Positions 19,850 to 31,421 of a DNA stretch of 64,000 nucleotides are shown piece after piece. The stretch covers positions 20,618,001-20,682,000 of the forward strand of contig JAKSXM010000147.1 in NCBI GenBank assembly GCA_022575985.1, read 5' to 3'. Source of the stretch: Anagrus nilaparvatae. Lineage: Eukaryota > Arthropoda > Insecta > Hymenoptera > Mymaridae. The translations under genes and the position numbers were made by a program. The notes under the pieces were generated by a model. That model did not search any database, was not told the DNA's origin, and saw only the letters and a program-made list of their open reading frames with translations. Numbering within the stretch: the first letter of the stretch is position 1; the number at the start of each line of letters is the position of its first letter.

Positions 19850-21900
19850 AAAAAAATTTTTTCACTTTTTTGGGGGGCTTACTGAGGCGCTTAGGGAAAA
19901 TTGGCTAATTTTATTGTATTTCTTTAGCCATATTCGGTTTTAGCACCATCAAAAACCCCCACACCAGGGGGTCTACCCTCTGGTTCATGATTTTTTTTTT
20001 GTGTGCCTATGTAATAGAGCTATGGAGCTTTCAAGCTCCGTAGCGGCCAAAGTTGAGACTTTGGAGCTTTGTGTCCATGCAGACATTTTTTCAAAATAAT
20101 AAAATCTAAAAAATACAAAATATTCACCTAATTTGATCGAACGGCCATTTCCTATTCATTTGTGAGGGTTCCTTTTTCGAAAAATCACAAAATTAAAAAC
20201 AAAAGTTATTTCAGTTTTTTAAGTATTTGACCATGTTGCCCCAAATATTTTTGAGCGCGGATGGTCGCAAATGAAAACTTGTTTTATTTTTTATTAGTTT
20301 ACAAAACAAATAGAATGGGCATGTCTCTCAATTTTTTTTAAATCACTGCCAAAGTTGAAATTTAAGAAGAAAAAAAATTTATTTTGGATGGTTTATGGTC
20401 TACCAATCAAAAGGATGCACTAAAATAACATTCAAAAGTATTTTTATCTGAAAGTATATGGTCTAACCTTTTGAATGAGAGGTTGCAAGATCATTTTGAC
20501 AAAATCGTTTTGCCACGAGAGTATCAAAAAGACGACTAAAATGTCAAAAATTTAAATTAATCTAAAAATTTACATTTTTTTATTGTCACTAATAGGCTGC
20601 CAATCAGCTAAGCTGAAGGCATCTGGGAGTCTGAAAACTGCAGGATCCTATTTTTTTTATATGTACTTTGACCTAATACAATTAGTTTTTAAATATCTTT
20701 CGTGGGCCGATTCACTATATAGATCCGGGCATAGCCTTTAAAATTAAAGAATACTTTTATTATTAATAAGAATAGTATTACTTTTCTTTTAAATTATTTT
20801 TTTATAAGAGATCATAATTTTAAGCTTTATAAGGAATCATTATATAAATCTATAAGATTTATCTCTAAGCTTCGCTCAGTCTCACTAATGTTCGCGTTAA
20901 TCTAGTATTAAATTATTAGAACGGTTTCTAGTTCTGTTTGGGCATAATTTGAAGAATATTTTAAAGAATAATTGAATTTTAATTAAATACTTAATATTTT
21001 CATAATTTCCAAAAAAATATACATGGTCCTATAGACTATCGAGGTAGGGGTCTGTATTAATTTAGTATACTCTTTAAAGTTATCTTAATGATTAACAATA
21101 CTAAGGTTTGATTTTCCCCTAAAGTGAAAGGCTGGCGAGAGCTTCCCCTTTAGTTAGGCGAAAAAGGCTGGTTGTAAACTATAAAAGAGGGTGTTTATCT
21201 CCCTTAAAATATTATTAATCAAAAGTCAAGAAATTTTTGTAGTCCTTTGCTATAAATTTTTGGTGGTGGCTATATTAGGGTGTTCAGACCCCAATGGAAT
21301 TTCAATTTTATTAATTATTCTGTAAAAATAAAAGCTTACAAATATAATATTAAAAACAAAATTCAAAAATTTATATTTACTTAACGAAATTGCTCTAGAA
21401 GAAGTGAAATTGGTGATTCTACAGTTACTCCAAAAAGTCAAGTTGTATACACAACCTGGTGGATTTTCAGAGAGAATGAAAGTGTAACCCCTCAGAGGAA
21501 GGGGTCACAATAAATATTTAAATTCCTAGATTCAAGCACTTTCCTACCTGCTTAATACCTTATCAAACCAAGGGGATCAGCCCTTAGAAATCAAAGAGGT
21601 TACAAATTATAAGCAAGGCTGTGCCTCTTAATATGGGTCGATGCACTTCTGCGTCTATGAAGCTGATGCTATCTTTAGAATCTATTTCATAAATGAAAAT
21701 ACTAAATTTTAAATCAATGTAATTATTTATTGAGCGTGAATTAAATAGAGGTTGTTCAATGAACTTGCTTTACCAGAGATCCCAAGACAAGTGTGTCGTG
21801 ATATGCGAATTCTCTTTCGTATATACTATTCTTAAATACTTTCTTGAGAAATAAATAAAAAAAAAAAAGGTTATATTTTATTTTATTGATAAAAAATTAC
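19850..21900. other. Non-coding stretch
   Basis: Two kilobases without a supported gene. A few mildly less AT-rich patches are seen, including a hairpin at about 19960 (ccccacaccagggggtctaccctctgg region split by short loops) and 'gcttcgctcagtctcac' at 20873, which resembles element ends elsewhere in the window. Short ORFs such as 21250-21441 show no recognisable features. Confidence 0.45.
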
Positions 21901-21904
21901 ATAT

Positions 21905-22218
21905 TCATATATTCCATAAATGTTTGCACTTCTTAATCATAGTAAAAACTTGTTTATCTGAATGATTATGTATTCTACATCTAACACACATAAAAATATC
22001 ACAATCAATTATATAATGTTTAGGTATTTTATCCCATGCAGCGTCAAAATTTTCTGCAGCTACATTTGCAATAAATTCTTTAGATAAGTTGGCAATATCT
22101 TCATTAAAGAAAGTTGATTTAATATAGCAAAAATTTCTAATTATCGTTCTAAACAAGGTTTATTAATATTCATATATTTTTCAAGCAATAATAGATTACA
22201 CACTGCACAATCCATATT
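21905..22218 (-). pseudogene. Unrecognised coding remnant, downstream part of the Polinton-like block
   Basis: An 83-codon open frame (22156-21905) plus a preceding short open segment in a neighbouring frame (to about 22218) encode a Cys- and acidic-residue-containing stretch with amino-acid usage like real coding DNA (for example AAENFDAAWDKIPKHY, then CVRC). I do not recognise the domain. It ends abruptly at the inverted-repeat element that begins at 22221, and a similar-looking coding remnant resumes on the same strand beyond that element at 23757, so one gene was probably split. Its position next to capsid-gene remnants suggests the same Polinton-like origin, but that is inference. Confidence 0.4.
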
Positions 22219-22220
22219 TA

Positions 22221-23756
22221 AAGGCTATTGCCGGATAAATATAGTGATTTGGCCCCCCTCCCCAATCTCAAAAAAAATATTTGCATCCGAAAAGTATTAT
22301 AGAAGCTAGCCGATCGCCGTTGGAGTTAGCTTCCTAGCCCATAATTAGGCGCTCTTAAACCTTAAACAACCTTAAAAATCGTGTTTTTTGCGTTTCTAAT
22401 TTCTTTCTCCGCACTGTGTTGTGCTATTAATCTGAAAATTGCGTATAAAAAAAGGGCACAGAGTTTATTTTCAATCTTCATTGGTTTTAGACCCTTAAGA
22501 CCATTTTAAGACCCCGAAAATTTATTTTTAATTTTGGAAAAATCGGTTTTTTGAGCATAAAAAAAAATAACCAGCGTTAAATTTCTTCAAACTGACCTAA
22601 AAAGTTGAAAAAAAGTATATTTTACTTATATCAGTCTTGTCCTGGAGGGGGAGCTCATCTCCACACCTTCAAAACTCAAAAAACGCGTTTTTTTGTCTCT
22701 AGACGATTAAAATGCAATAGAATTGCGAAAATTCGTTTTGGAACCTCCCTGAATCTTTTTGAGCATCTATTTTTACGTTTTAACTAAAATATATTTCATT
22801 AATTATTGTTTTTAGACCCTTATGACCACTTAAGACCACCTTAAGAGCCCAAAAATTGATTTTACATTTTCATATCAGTCTTGTCCTGGAGGGGGAGCTC
22901 ATCCCCACCCCTTCAAAACTCAAAAAACGCGTTTCTTTGCCCCTACACGATTAACCCATCAATTCCTAAGAAGAAACTGCATTTGACAGAGCTGTAAAAC
23001 CTATTCCATTTAGAGCATTTGGCTCAAATTAGTAAAAAAAAACAAAAAAAAATTTCAAAATGGCGGACCAATATGGTGGTCAGAAAAAATTAAATTTTGA
23101 TATTTTTTGATAAAAATTTGTGTTAATGGTATTTTTTGGGTGCTAATTACGAATAAATAGTTATTTTTCAAAAATTTTTAAATAGCGGAACTAATATGGC
23201 CGTTGAAGAACTCGAAATTTCGAGATTTTTGACGATTTTGAGCCTGAGTAGAAACTGTAAGCTATATAACCATTCATTTAGGGCATTTAAACATGTTATG
23301 TGAAAAAATAATAGTTTTTTGTGTCCGCCATATTTATTTCCCATTTTGAATTTTTTTTGAAAAATTTTATTTTAATGCCCTAAATGAAACCGATTTTAAC
23401 GCTGGTTATTTTTTTTATGCTCAAAAAACTGATTTTTCCAAAATTAAAAATAAATTTTCGGGGTCTTAAAATGGTCTTAAGGGTCTAAAACCAATGAAGA
23501 TTGAAAATAAACTCTGTGCCCTTTTTTTACGCTATTTTCAGATTAGTAGCACAACACAGTGCGGAGAAAGAAATAAAAAACGTAAAAAACACGATTTTTA
23601 AGGTTTTTTAAGGTTTAAGGGCGCCTAATTATGGGCTAGGAAGCTAATTCTAACGGCGATCGGCTAGTTTTTATAATACTTTTCGGATGCAAATATTTTT
23701 TTTGAGATTGGGGAGGGGGGCCAAATCACTATATATATCCGGCAATAGTCTTTTGA
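22221..23756. mobile_element. Foldback element, ~1.5 kb, ~350-bp arms
   Basis: The left arm starts gctattgccggataaatata and the right arm ends with its inverse (tatatatccggcaatagtc). Arms of about 350 bp each include 'tttggcccccctccccaatc' and inverse. The interior also has a direct repeat of about 90 bp (22612-22710 and 22865-22955, both with 'cttgtcctggagggggagct'). No coding capacity. It interrupts coding remnants on the minus strand on both sides. Confidence 0.75.
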
Positions 23757-24010
23757 TTCTGTTTACTTAGATAGTCTAGAATCCACCATTTTTTTAATTC
23801 TTTTAAAGTCGGACATTTTCAAACAACTTCTAAATCGACTACATTGTTGAAATATTTTTCGTACCACTTAACTTTCTGCAATCTTTTTACATAAATTTTA
23901 CCTGTATAATATAAAGCAGTTTTTAAAATACTTTCTACTTGACCATATGGATTATCATCAAATTCCAACGCCAGTGCTAAATAATTTTTTTCCAGTCAAT
24001 TATTTTCTAA
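23757..24010 (-). pseudogene. Unrecognised coding remnant next to the capsid-like gene
   Basis: On the minus strand a frame with one stop encodes EFDDNPYGQVESILKTALYY, then KVKWYEKYFNNVVDLEVV and PTLKELKKWWILDYL. The composition is that of genuine protein, not AT noise. It lies directly downstream of the capsid-like remnant and upstream of the split at 23756. I cannot name the domain. Confidence 0.4.
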
Positions 24011-24114
24011 GAATATCCGATTCCAATTCAGTTGGTGGTTGATGACTTAGTACTTTTATAACAGCGAATTCCTTTAAAGAGAATTAGTTTAGAAGTGAGC
24101 TTGAATGATTGGAA

Positions 24115-24585
24115 GTCTACGATGTACTCCATGGTTAGGAAATGAAAAATTATTTAAAGATCTTCGACTTTTGTACAGGTATTCCCACTCTTTCAGTCTC
24201 TGCCATTCCTAAAAATAATTTTCTTACTTCACCATTGATTACTTTATATTGCACTATACTATCATGTATGATTAAGCTGCCGTTGTATTTACTGGAATAC
24301 CGCGACTAGTCTCGAATTCTAACCTAAAGGTCCATATTTAATAGATTTATTTTGTTTTGAAAAATTTATTACAATAAATGGTGTTTCATGGATAAATCTT
24401 TTGGGATCAATAAAATATTCCAAGTATTCTTTTGCATAATAAGATATTTGAAATCTGAAAAACATATCATGCAAATACGAGTAATTATAGCCTGCTATGT
24501 CGAGATTTAAATTTTCATATGGGAAACTTTCTGAATTAAAATATTGTTTTACATTAGTTATATGACATGATTATTTTAATTATGC
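24115..24585 (-). pseudogene. Polinton/Maverick-like major capsid protein remnant (C-terminal part)
   Basis: Minus-strand fragments, in two frames with stops between, carry a run of landmarks that I associate with the C-terminal jelly-roll region of Maverick major capsid proteins (the family often labelled F54H12.2-like in insect annotations): an NVKQYFNSE box, a tyrosine-rich SYLHDMFFRF segment, PFIVINFSKQN, and a late LIIHDSIVQY box. Such proteins form the shell of Polinton-like virus particles. This copy is interrupted by at least one stop (about 24317) and frameshifts, and the N-terminal half is not recognisable. It is non-functional. The assignment is from memory of the family and not searched. 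Confidence 0.6.
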
Positions 24586-25290
24586 TAGTCATTTTGACCA
24601 GCATCCGATTTCCTATTATTATCTTTATTTATTTATTGTAAACTTAAATGTTTCATCTACCTTAACATCTTTAATAATTGCATTTGAATTATTTTTTTAT
24701 CTTACGTATTCAACAATAACTATATCAAATTTTTCATGCAATCCGTAAAGAATCAATTACATAAAAATTTCCAACTCTTCCAATAACTTTATTTCCAATT
24801 TTAAATATCCAACCAGCGTTTTCCAAATTTTTAATTGCATATCAATAAAAGATAAAACGCATTATTTACGAGTTTAATTTATTCAGACTTTGTTCCAGTT
24901 TTAGTGAGTTTTCCTTGTATACGTAAAAAAATCTTGATTGTAAGATGCAACGACCTTGCTGTTACATAGCTATACTTATCGTATCACTATTTTTATAAAA
25001 TAACGCAGATGAGTCATGATTTTATATTTGGCAAGAGAGAGATCACATATGACTGGTTCCTTGATACTTAATACTTCCTCCATCTTATGCAGCAAAATAA
25101 AACACAGAAAAAGTTTTCTTTTATTGACGAAGTTTTAGACATAGACAAAAAACTGTCGGTTCTGACGTATTAATGCTTTTATTGTTCCTTGATGACTAAA
25201 TGCTGATGAGAATTGTTTTTTATTTAAATAACTTAATCCGGTTTTAACATTAATTACTATTCTTCTTATGAAACAGTTTTTATGTGTATA
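24586..25290 (-). pseudogene. Broken coding remnants within the Polinton-like block
   Basis: Several short minus-strand open pieces in different frames (for example AGWIFKIGNKVIGRVGNFYV near 24810, and KTGLSYLNKKQFSSAFSHQG near 25210) have coding-like composition but are separated by stops. They lie between the capsid-like remnant and the penton-like remnant, where Polintons usually carry structural genes. I do not assign products. Confidence 0.4.
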
Positions 25291-25505
25291 TGGATATAGT
25301 TTCACTACAAAAATTTACTAAGTCACTGTCTTCATCAACTATTCGTAATTGTATAAAATCTAAACTTTTTACATATATAGGTAATCATATGATTTCCAAA
25401 GGTTCTTTATTTTAAGTTAAGTATAAAGTCACTTCAGTGTATTCATCTTTTTCTAATTCGGGTGAATAAAGGTTAATGGGAAGATTATTTTTATTCTCAA
25501 TATCA
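25265..25505 (-). pseudogene. Polinton-like minor capsid (penton) protein C-terminal remnant
   Basis: A minus-strand frame with in-frame stops encodes NLPINLYSPELEKDEY, then LPIYVKSLDFIQLRIVDEDS and LVNFCSETISIY. The closing 'L.I.D.dg..VNF.GE.I.i...' pattern resembles the C-terminus of the Polinton minor capsid (penton) protein. Its position upstream of the major-capsid-like remnant on the same strand supports the reading. It is decayed and incomplete. The assignment is from motif resemblance only. Confidence 0.45.
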
Positions 25506-25509
25506 GTTA

Positions 25510-25745
25510 TCATAATAGATTGAAAAAGATAATTCAATTTTCAAACTCAATATTCCTATATTCATCGAAATCTGGATATTTTAAAAGATCTTCAAACTTC
25601 GCATATTCAGGTAATCAATCTAAATTATGCAAAGAACAATATTTTTTATATACAAGAGCAGATAAAATTGCCCATTTAAAGCATTTATTGTCATTGTTTT
25701 TAGAATTATTATTATTTAGGGAAGGTCTACCTTACTGGATTTAAA
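25510..25745 (-). pseudogene. Remnant of the N-terminal region of a mobile-element polymerase-like protein
   Basis: The minus strand reads NNDNKCFKWAILSALVYKK near 25675, then LPEYAKFEDLLKYPDFDEYR. 'DN.CFKWAILSAL' is a recurrent box in insect mobile-element proteins that often also carry a protein-primed DNA polymerase B domain. A partner piece of the same family lies at 29750-30272. No catalytic polymerase motif is visible here. The family association is from memory. Confidence 0.45.
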
Positions 25746-25879
25746 AATCGACACTTTGTGAGCACGATATAACAAAAACGAACAATCGGATTGCTTTCAT
25801 TTTTTAAAACTTAGTTTTTTCATCGAGTCGATGATCCCTATAGTTTTTGGGCCCAATCCGGTATTTCTAAAGGCGTGTT

Positions 25880-27395
25880 TATTCATCAATTTTTGTTTAA
25901 AGATAACTTTTCTGAACCTCTAGAAAGGTAAATTATCATATTTTTGTGTGTTTCTAACTAGCGCAGAATTAATTGCTTAGATTTTTTTTAAGGGTGCAAG
26001 TGTAGTTCAGTGTTACCAAGTTCAATGTCATAAAATATGGTTTTCAGGCAATTTTCCAAATAATGCTGTCATCTTGCAATTCAACCAAAATATTTCCAGT
26101 TGGTCTCATTTTTTTTGTATAAAATACTCCTTTCAATCCCCGTCATCGGCAATTTTTCATCACCGATTCTCTCATCGTAATAAATAATAAACCAAATGCC
26201 CATTTTCGGCCCTAAATGACCAATTTTTAAATTGGTTAGAGTTCCACGATATTGATACGATATGATATTTTAAGTAATATCGTAACGATATCGAAAAATA
26301 CCGCTTAAGTCAATATCGTACCGATATCGCCGGCCTTAACATCGTATCGATATCGAAAATATAAAAATATCGAGTTCTAAAATTTTTAAATAATAAATTA
26401 TTTATTTTTTTGTCAAAATTATTGTGTTTATCTTAAATTCATAAATTATAATTAATAATTATTTTATAAAAAATTAATTCTTTTCAAAAAAGAAGTGAAA
26501 AAAGGGTGTTTTTAACAATATTTAAAAATTTTACCTAAATATTAATAAATAATGGCTGAATTTGATAATAAAAATAATAAAGTAACACTCAAAAAATTTT
26601 CTAAATATTTAAAAAAGGGGACAAAATTGAAATTTGGAATTTATGAAAAATTAAAAATATTGAAAAGATAATTTATTAAATCCAGATATTAAAATTTCAA
26701 TAAATAACGTACCATCAGAAAAATTAACAACTCAATTTTCAAAAATGAAGAATAATTTATTAACTATACTAAACAACAATCAAACCAAAATTTCTTTTGC
26801 GGTGGATGGACTGCTAGAAACAGACAATCGTACTAAGGAATCACTATCCATTTGTTGATAAAAACCGATATCGATATTATCAAAATATCGAGCCCTTTGA
26901 TATCGATAAAATATCGAAATATCGTGGAACTCTAAAATTGGTGCTAAAATTTCAATTTTTGATCAAATTGAGTTTTATTTTTTACAGCAACTTTTTTTAA
27001 GTTTTAAGTTTAAACTATCGTATCGTATCGATATCGTGGAACTCTAGCCAATTTAAAAATTGGTCATTTAGGGCCGAGAACGGGAATTTGGTTTATTAAC
27101 TATTACGGTGAGAGAATCGGTGATGAAGAATTTCTGATTACGGGAATTGAAATGTATATTTTATGCAAAAAAAAATGAGACCAACTGAAAATATTTTGGT
27201 TGAATTGCAAGATAACAGCATTATTTGGAAAATTGCCTGAAAACCATATTTTATGACATTGAACTTGGTAACACTGAACTATACTAGCACCCTTAAAAAA
27301 AATCAAAGCAATTTATTCTGCGCTAGTTAGAAAAACACAAAAATATGGTAATTTACCTTTCTAGAGGTTCAGAAAAGTTCTCTGCACGTTTGAAA
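25880..27395. mobile_element. Foldback element, family F copy 2, with long arms
   Basis: The left arm (about 25890-26236) and right arm (about 27047-27390) are near-perfect inverted copies sharing 'cctctagaaaggtaaattat' and 'accaaatgcccattttcggc' type blocks. The loop (26237-27046) is a distinct element-like sequence. The region right of the arm continues as the colinear extension of the same family (see 27396-29450). Confidence 0.75.
26237..27046. mobile_element. hAT-like remnant forming the loop of the foldback element
   Basis: The ends are inverted: AGAGTTCCACGATATTGATA at the left and ATCGATATCGTGGAACTCT at the right. An additional inverted end-like copy lies at about 26912-26934. Subterminal 'gatatcg' motifs are dense, as is usual for hAT ends. 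At about 26800, two adjacent plus-strand frames read ISFAVDG and WTARNRQSY, matching the 'D.WTS....Y.gvT.H' box of hAT transposases, interrupted by a frameshift. I could not find an 8-bp target duplication, and the flanks are inverted copies of each other. Confidence 0.5.
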
Positions 27396-29450
27396 GTCAT
27401 TTAACTCAAAAAAATGCTGAATTTAGAAATTCAAACTACAATATTTGGCCCATAACTCTGAATCCGTCAAGAATAAATAAAAATAACCAATTTTATCGTT
27501 TTTAGCGACCCAAAAAACATGCGGAATGCCCTTTTTTTAAATAATTTCTAAACATTTTTCAGTCCGCAGCAAGTTTTTGACGTCAAAAACTGTCCCATTT
27601 TTGATATTTTTACCACTGAAATTAGCTCATAACTTTATGCCTTCAAAAAATAATTCAAGATAAATGATTCCATCGTTTTTATCGACCAAAGAGCTATGAA
27701 ACACTCCCCGAAATTTTATTTTTATGTTGCCTTTTAAGTTTAGTAGCTTTAGTCCCTCCCGACGTTCCTGAGCCCATTTTCAAAAATCGAAAATACTTTG
27801 GCGCTGTCCAACGACTAAATATTTTTAAAAGCGGTTTACGTAGAACTTATTTTTTCATTAAATGACATCCAAAAACGCTTGAGCACCTTAAAAAATCGAA
27901 AAGTCGATTTTTTTTAATTTTTTTTTTAAAGGTCTAACCTTTATAGGTCTCATATAAAACCCATTTTTAATAAAAATTTTAATTTTGATGGTAATTTGAA
28001 AATTGGTAATTTTAGGCCAAAAATGCTGAGTGGAAGAAAGACCAAACAACTATTTAAAATCACTGCACCCTTTGTCTCTATACCCATATGGGACTCACCC
28101 CTATTGTTCTTCCATTTTTTTATTTAACTTAAGAAGAATGGTGAGAAAAGGGATTTTTCATGACGCAAGTTATTTGCTTAGAAAAAGTTATAAGATTGAA
28201 AAATAAAATATTTTAATTTTTTTAAAAATTTTTTTTCAGTTTAGGGGTAATTTGGGTTTATTTTTACTCCCCGTAGAGGAGGCAGTTAAGTATATGAAAT
28301 TCAAAATACAATTTAGCATTCTTAAATGCTTGATTAAAAATAAAATAATGAAAAAAAACTTGCATCGCGTTTTTCCAATTATTTCTTACTCTTGGAATAT
28401 ACTTACTTATAAAATATGTCATTTATTTGAAAAGCCTTAAAATGGATAGTTTGTGACATGTTCTCCTTTTTTTTAACCACTGAGAATCCCAAATTGGGAT
28501 TCAGTTGTACGAAAACCTTCAGAAGACTTTTTGTTATTCTAGTTAACAAATCCTTAAACCCACGCATCCGTACACCATCTTATTAGGACTTGAGTATAGT
28601 ATAAATTTAGTAATCAAGTGGGTTGAGAGATATTAGAACTCAGAAAACTTTTTTTTTATGAATTACAGAAAAGGCACGCAGCATAAACAAAGATACCGTA
28701 AAAAAATTTAGTTGAGATCTGTTCAGAAAACAAATGACAAGGTTGCAAACTAAGAAGTGGATGTTTTTAGTTATTTACGGACATTCGTACAAGGGACTTA
28801 TAAATTTTTGGGAAGCCGATTTACTTCTGACATTCAGAACAGGTTGTGTCAGTTAAAAAAATACCCCCCTTACTCACAATTTACCTTGATGGGCTTCCTG
28901 AGTCACAAACTAAACCCTCTATCCCGGTTCTATGTTGAAAAGATAGGGTTTGATGCTTGCAAGTCCGTTTGTTCCCTTCTGTAAGTATTACCTTTTAATT
29001 TCGAAAACAGCGTTTTTTATCAGCAGTTTTTCTACCGTTATAGTCAGTAATCCAAATGGCCGTATTTTACCAAAATGACCAGTTTTTAAATTGCTGTAAA
29101 CATTGCAGTAAAAATTTCAGTAAAAACTCAAATGGGTTTTATAGGTCTGATAAATGTTTAACGAGCTCCTCGTTTTTTAAATTGTTTTACTCGTTTCTTT
29201 TGCTTCAGTTATTTTCTCTATATGAAGATCCAAATAAAGATGGTGCTTAAAATTAGCGTTTACCAATAAATCTTGTAGCAGGTCTTTAAATTTTCGTATC
29301 TTGTAAATTAATGATCAAAAATAGATGAGAATAGAATTTTTGACAATTATAAGCTTGTACAAAATTTTTTAAACCGATTAAATCTATATTAGTCAAAAAT
29401 TAAGAATTGCATCAAAAGCTGACACACAAAAAAAATAAGGCTATAGCACA
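27396..29450. repeat. Family F extension, non-coding
   Basis: Blocks at 27400-27540 (cataactctgaatc, ataaccaatttta), 27730-27930, 28780-28980 (ttcagaacaggttgtg) and 29030-29120 recur in the same order at 46870-47060, 45480-45610 (inverted), 47980-48130 and 52480-52560. So these 2 kb are a diverged copy of one long repeat. Short ORFs (28252-28440, 28757-28984, 29056-29250) lie in it and are not conserved as proteins. Confidence 0.6.
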
Positions 29451-29744
29451 GAAATTATAGCATAGAAATTTACTAGTGGGTCTAATTTCTAAGCTCAGGA
29501 GGTTCAATTAGGTATATTGAGGATATAGGAGATTTTTTTTCAACTACCACAAGTTGTTCTGAAAGTTAGAAGCCAATGCATTAGACATTCCCCTTGTTAG
29601 TGTTTTATCTATTCTTAGCATTTTTACATCTTATATTTATAAAGTAAAATTAGACTCAATGCAATAAAAACTTCCAAAATCCCAAAATTAAAAAATTAAT
29701 GAAACTTTTTTCTAACATGATTTGCTTCGCTCGACCCATTATTG

Positions 29745-30272
29745 ACGGTATCTAGTATTAACGTAATAAAATTAGGTAATTTTATATATGATGAAGCATG
29801 TACAGGATTATATTTTATTATGTTTAAGTTTAATAAATTTATAGATATGAAACTCTAACCAGAATCATTTTGATGGAATTCATGCATATCTTGAATTAAA
29901 GGTGCTTTAATATTTTCTGTATAGAATAAATTTTAGTCGGTAGCGGTTAAAAACGATACTGCTTTTGTTTTGAAGTATATTTTATATCTTCTTTACTATT
30001 TTTAACTAATTTAATGCGGCAGCTAAAACTGAGTAAACTTTTACTATACTACCGTTTTCCTTCAATACGTTAGTAACAATTACAATGAATAAGGCATCAT
30101 TAGAAAAATGAATTATATCAATATAATTTAAATTCTTGATCATACCAGATTTAATATAATCGTTAAATGCTGAATCTAGTTCAACCCATTTAACTTTATT
30201 ATCATTATCAGTAATATTAGTATAGGCCTGGGGCATGGTTTTATTTACGATTTTTTTTAAAAGTATGTCCAT
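29745..30272 (-). pseudogene. Decayed N-terminal region of a mobile-element protein, running out of the left inverted-repeat arm
   Basis: The start (30272-30006, 88 codons) encodes DSAFNDYIKSGMIKNLNYID, LKENGSIVKVYSVLAA and then a stop. Past the stop, in shifted frames, are ENIKAPLIQDMHEFHQNDSG and KYNPVHASSYIKLP. This order of boxes matches the N-terminal part of an insect mobile-element family whose fuller members carry a DNA polymerase B type 2 domain. The first ~16 codons lie within the inverted-repeat arm (from 30222), and the right arm has the same ORF start pointing the other way (near 40111). Stops and frameshifts make it dead. Confidence 0.55.
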
Positions 30273-31180
30273 GGAATTTTTTGACGGTATATATAGTTTT
30301 TGGGGTCGCCGATTCCAAATCCGGAGTCCGTTTTGACCTAAGCCGGTCCAATTTTGCGTAATCGCCCATTTTAGGTCATTTTTAACGTTTTTTTGCCATT
30401 TCTTGTTAAAATTTTTAATATATCACCATTTTTCTCACACTACACTAATGTTTTGTTGGGTTTCTATACCTAATTATCATATAATATAGTATATCTACTC
30501 ATACAAAAAAAATGGTAGCCCATAATAGGGATTCTTAGGCTATTTTTCACGCTTTTTGGGCTAATTTTAGCTATTTTCATGAAATAATACCAATTTTTAT
30601 CTATAGCTTCTGTTTTTTGAGTATTTTAAGGTATTTAAATACAAATATTTCTTTTAATTTATCTAAAAACGCCGCAGTAGCCCATATTAGGCTATTATAG
30701 GCTGTTTTTAACGTTTTTAGGGTAATTTTAGCTATTCTTATGAAATAATACCAATTTTTATCTACAGCTTCTGTTTTTTGAGTATTTTAAGGTAGTTAAA
30801 TAAAATATTATTTTTAATTTATCTAAAAACGCCGCAGTAGCCCATAATAGGCACTTATAGGCTGTTTTTAACGTTTTTGGGGTAATTTAAGCTTAAGCTA
30901 TTTTTAAGAACTAATACCAACTTTTTTCTACAGCTTGTGGCTTTCGGGTCACTAAACGCAAATAACACATCTTTTTTTAACAAATAATGTCCAGTAGCCC
31001 ATAGTAGGCGATTCACGGGTATTATTATTCTTTTAATGGTATTTTATAACACGTTACTTTTTTTAAACGAGTAGTGTTATGAATTTATAATTTTATAATT
31101 ATTATTTTATAATTACAAAAAACGAACTACTAGCCCACAATAGGCAGTTTTGGATTAATTTTTCAGAATTTAAAAAAAAA
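30222..31180. repeat. Left arm of a 9.9-kb inverted repeat, with internal sub-repeats
   Basis: This arm is the inverse of about 39365-40162. It contains tandem-like sub-repeats of about 160 bp marked by 'gccgcagtagcccataatag' (30668, 30829, variant 30990) and 'cttctgttttttgagtattt' (30607, 30769). The arm has one more sub-repeat than the right arm, which accounts for the ~160-bp length difference. Confidence 0.85.
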
Positions 31181-31421
31181 ATAGTTTTAATACTTGCATA
31201 AATGTTTTAAAGTAATCTCTTAATTTTTATTTTAATAATATCATATAATATATAATTAAAATGAATAAAACTTAACAGTATTACATTTGGTAATGCATAT
31301 AAAATGAATAAAACTTAAATGTATTATATTACATTTGGTATTAGGTATTTAATACTTAAACTTAAACTTTAAAACTTATACTTTTAAGTAACGATTTTTT
31401 GCAAAAAAGTCATTATAATTT

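Noticed and set aside
25520..25744. 74-codon plus-strand open frame
   Set aside because: The minus strand carries the recognisable FKWAILSAL box; the plus frame is its shadow.
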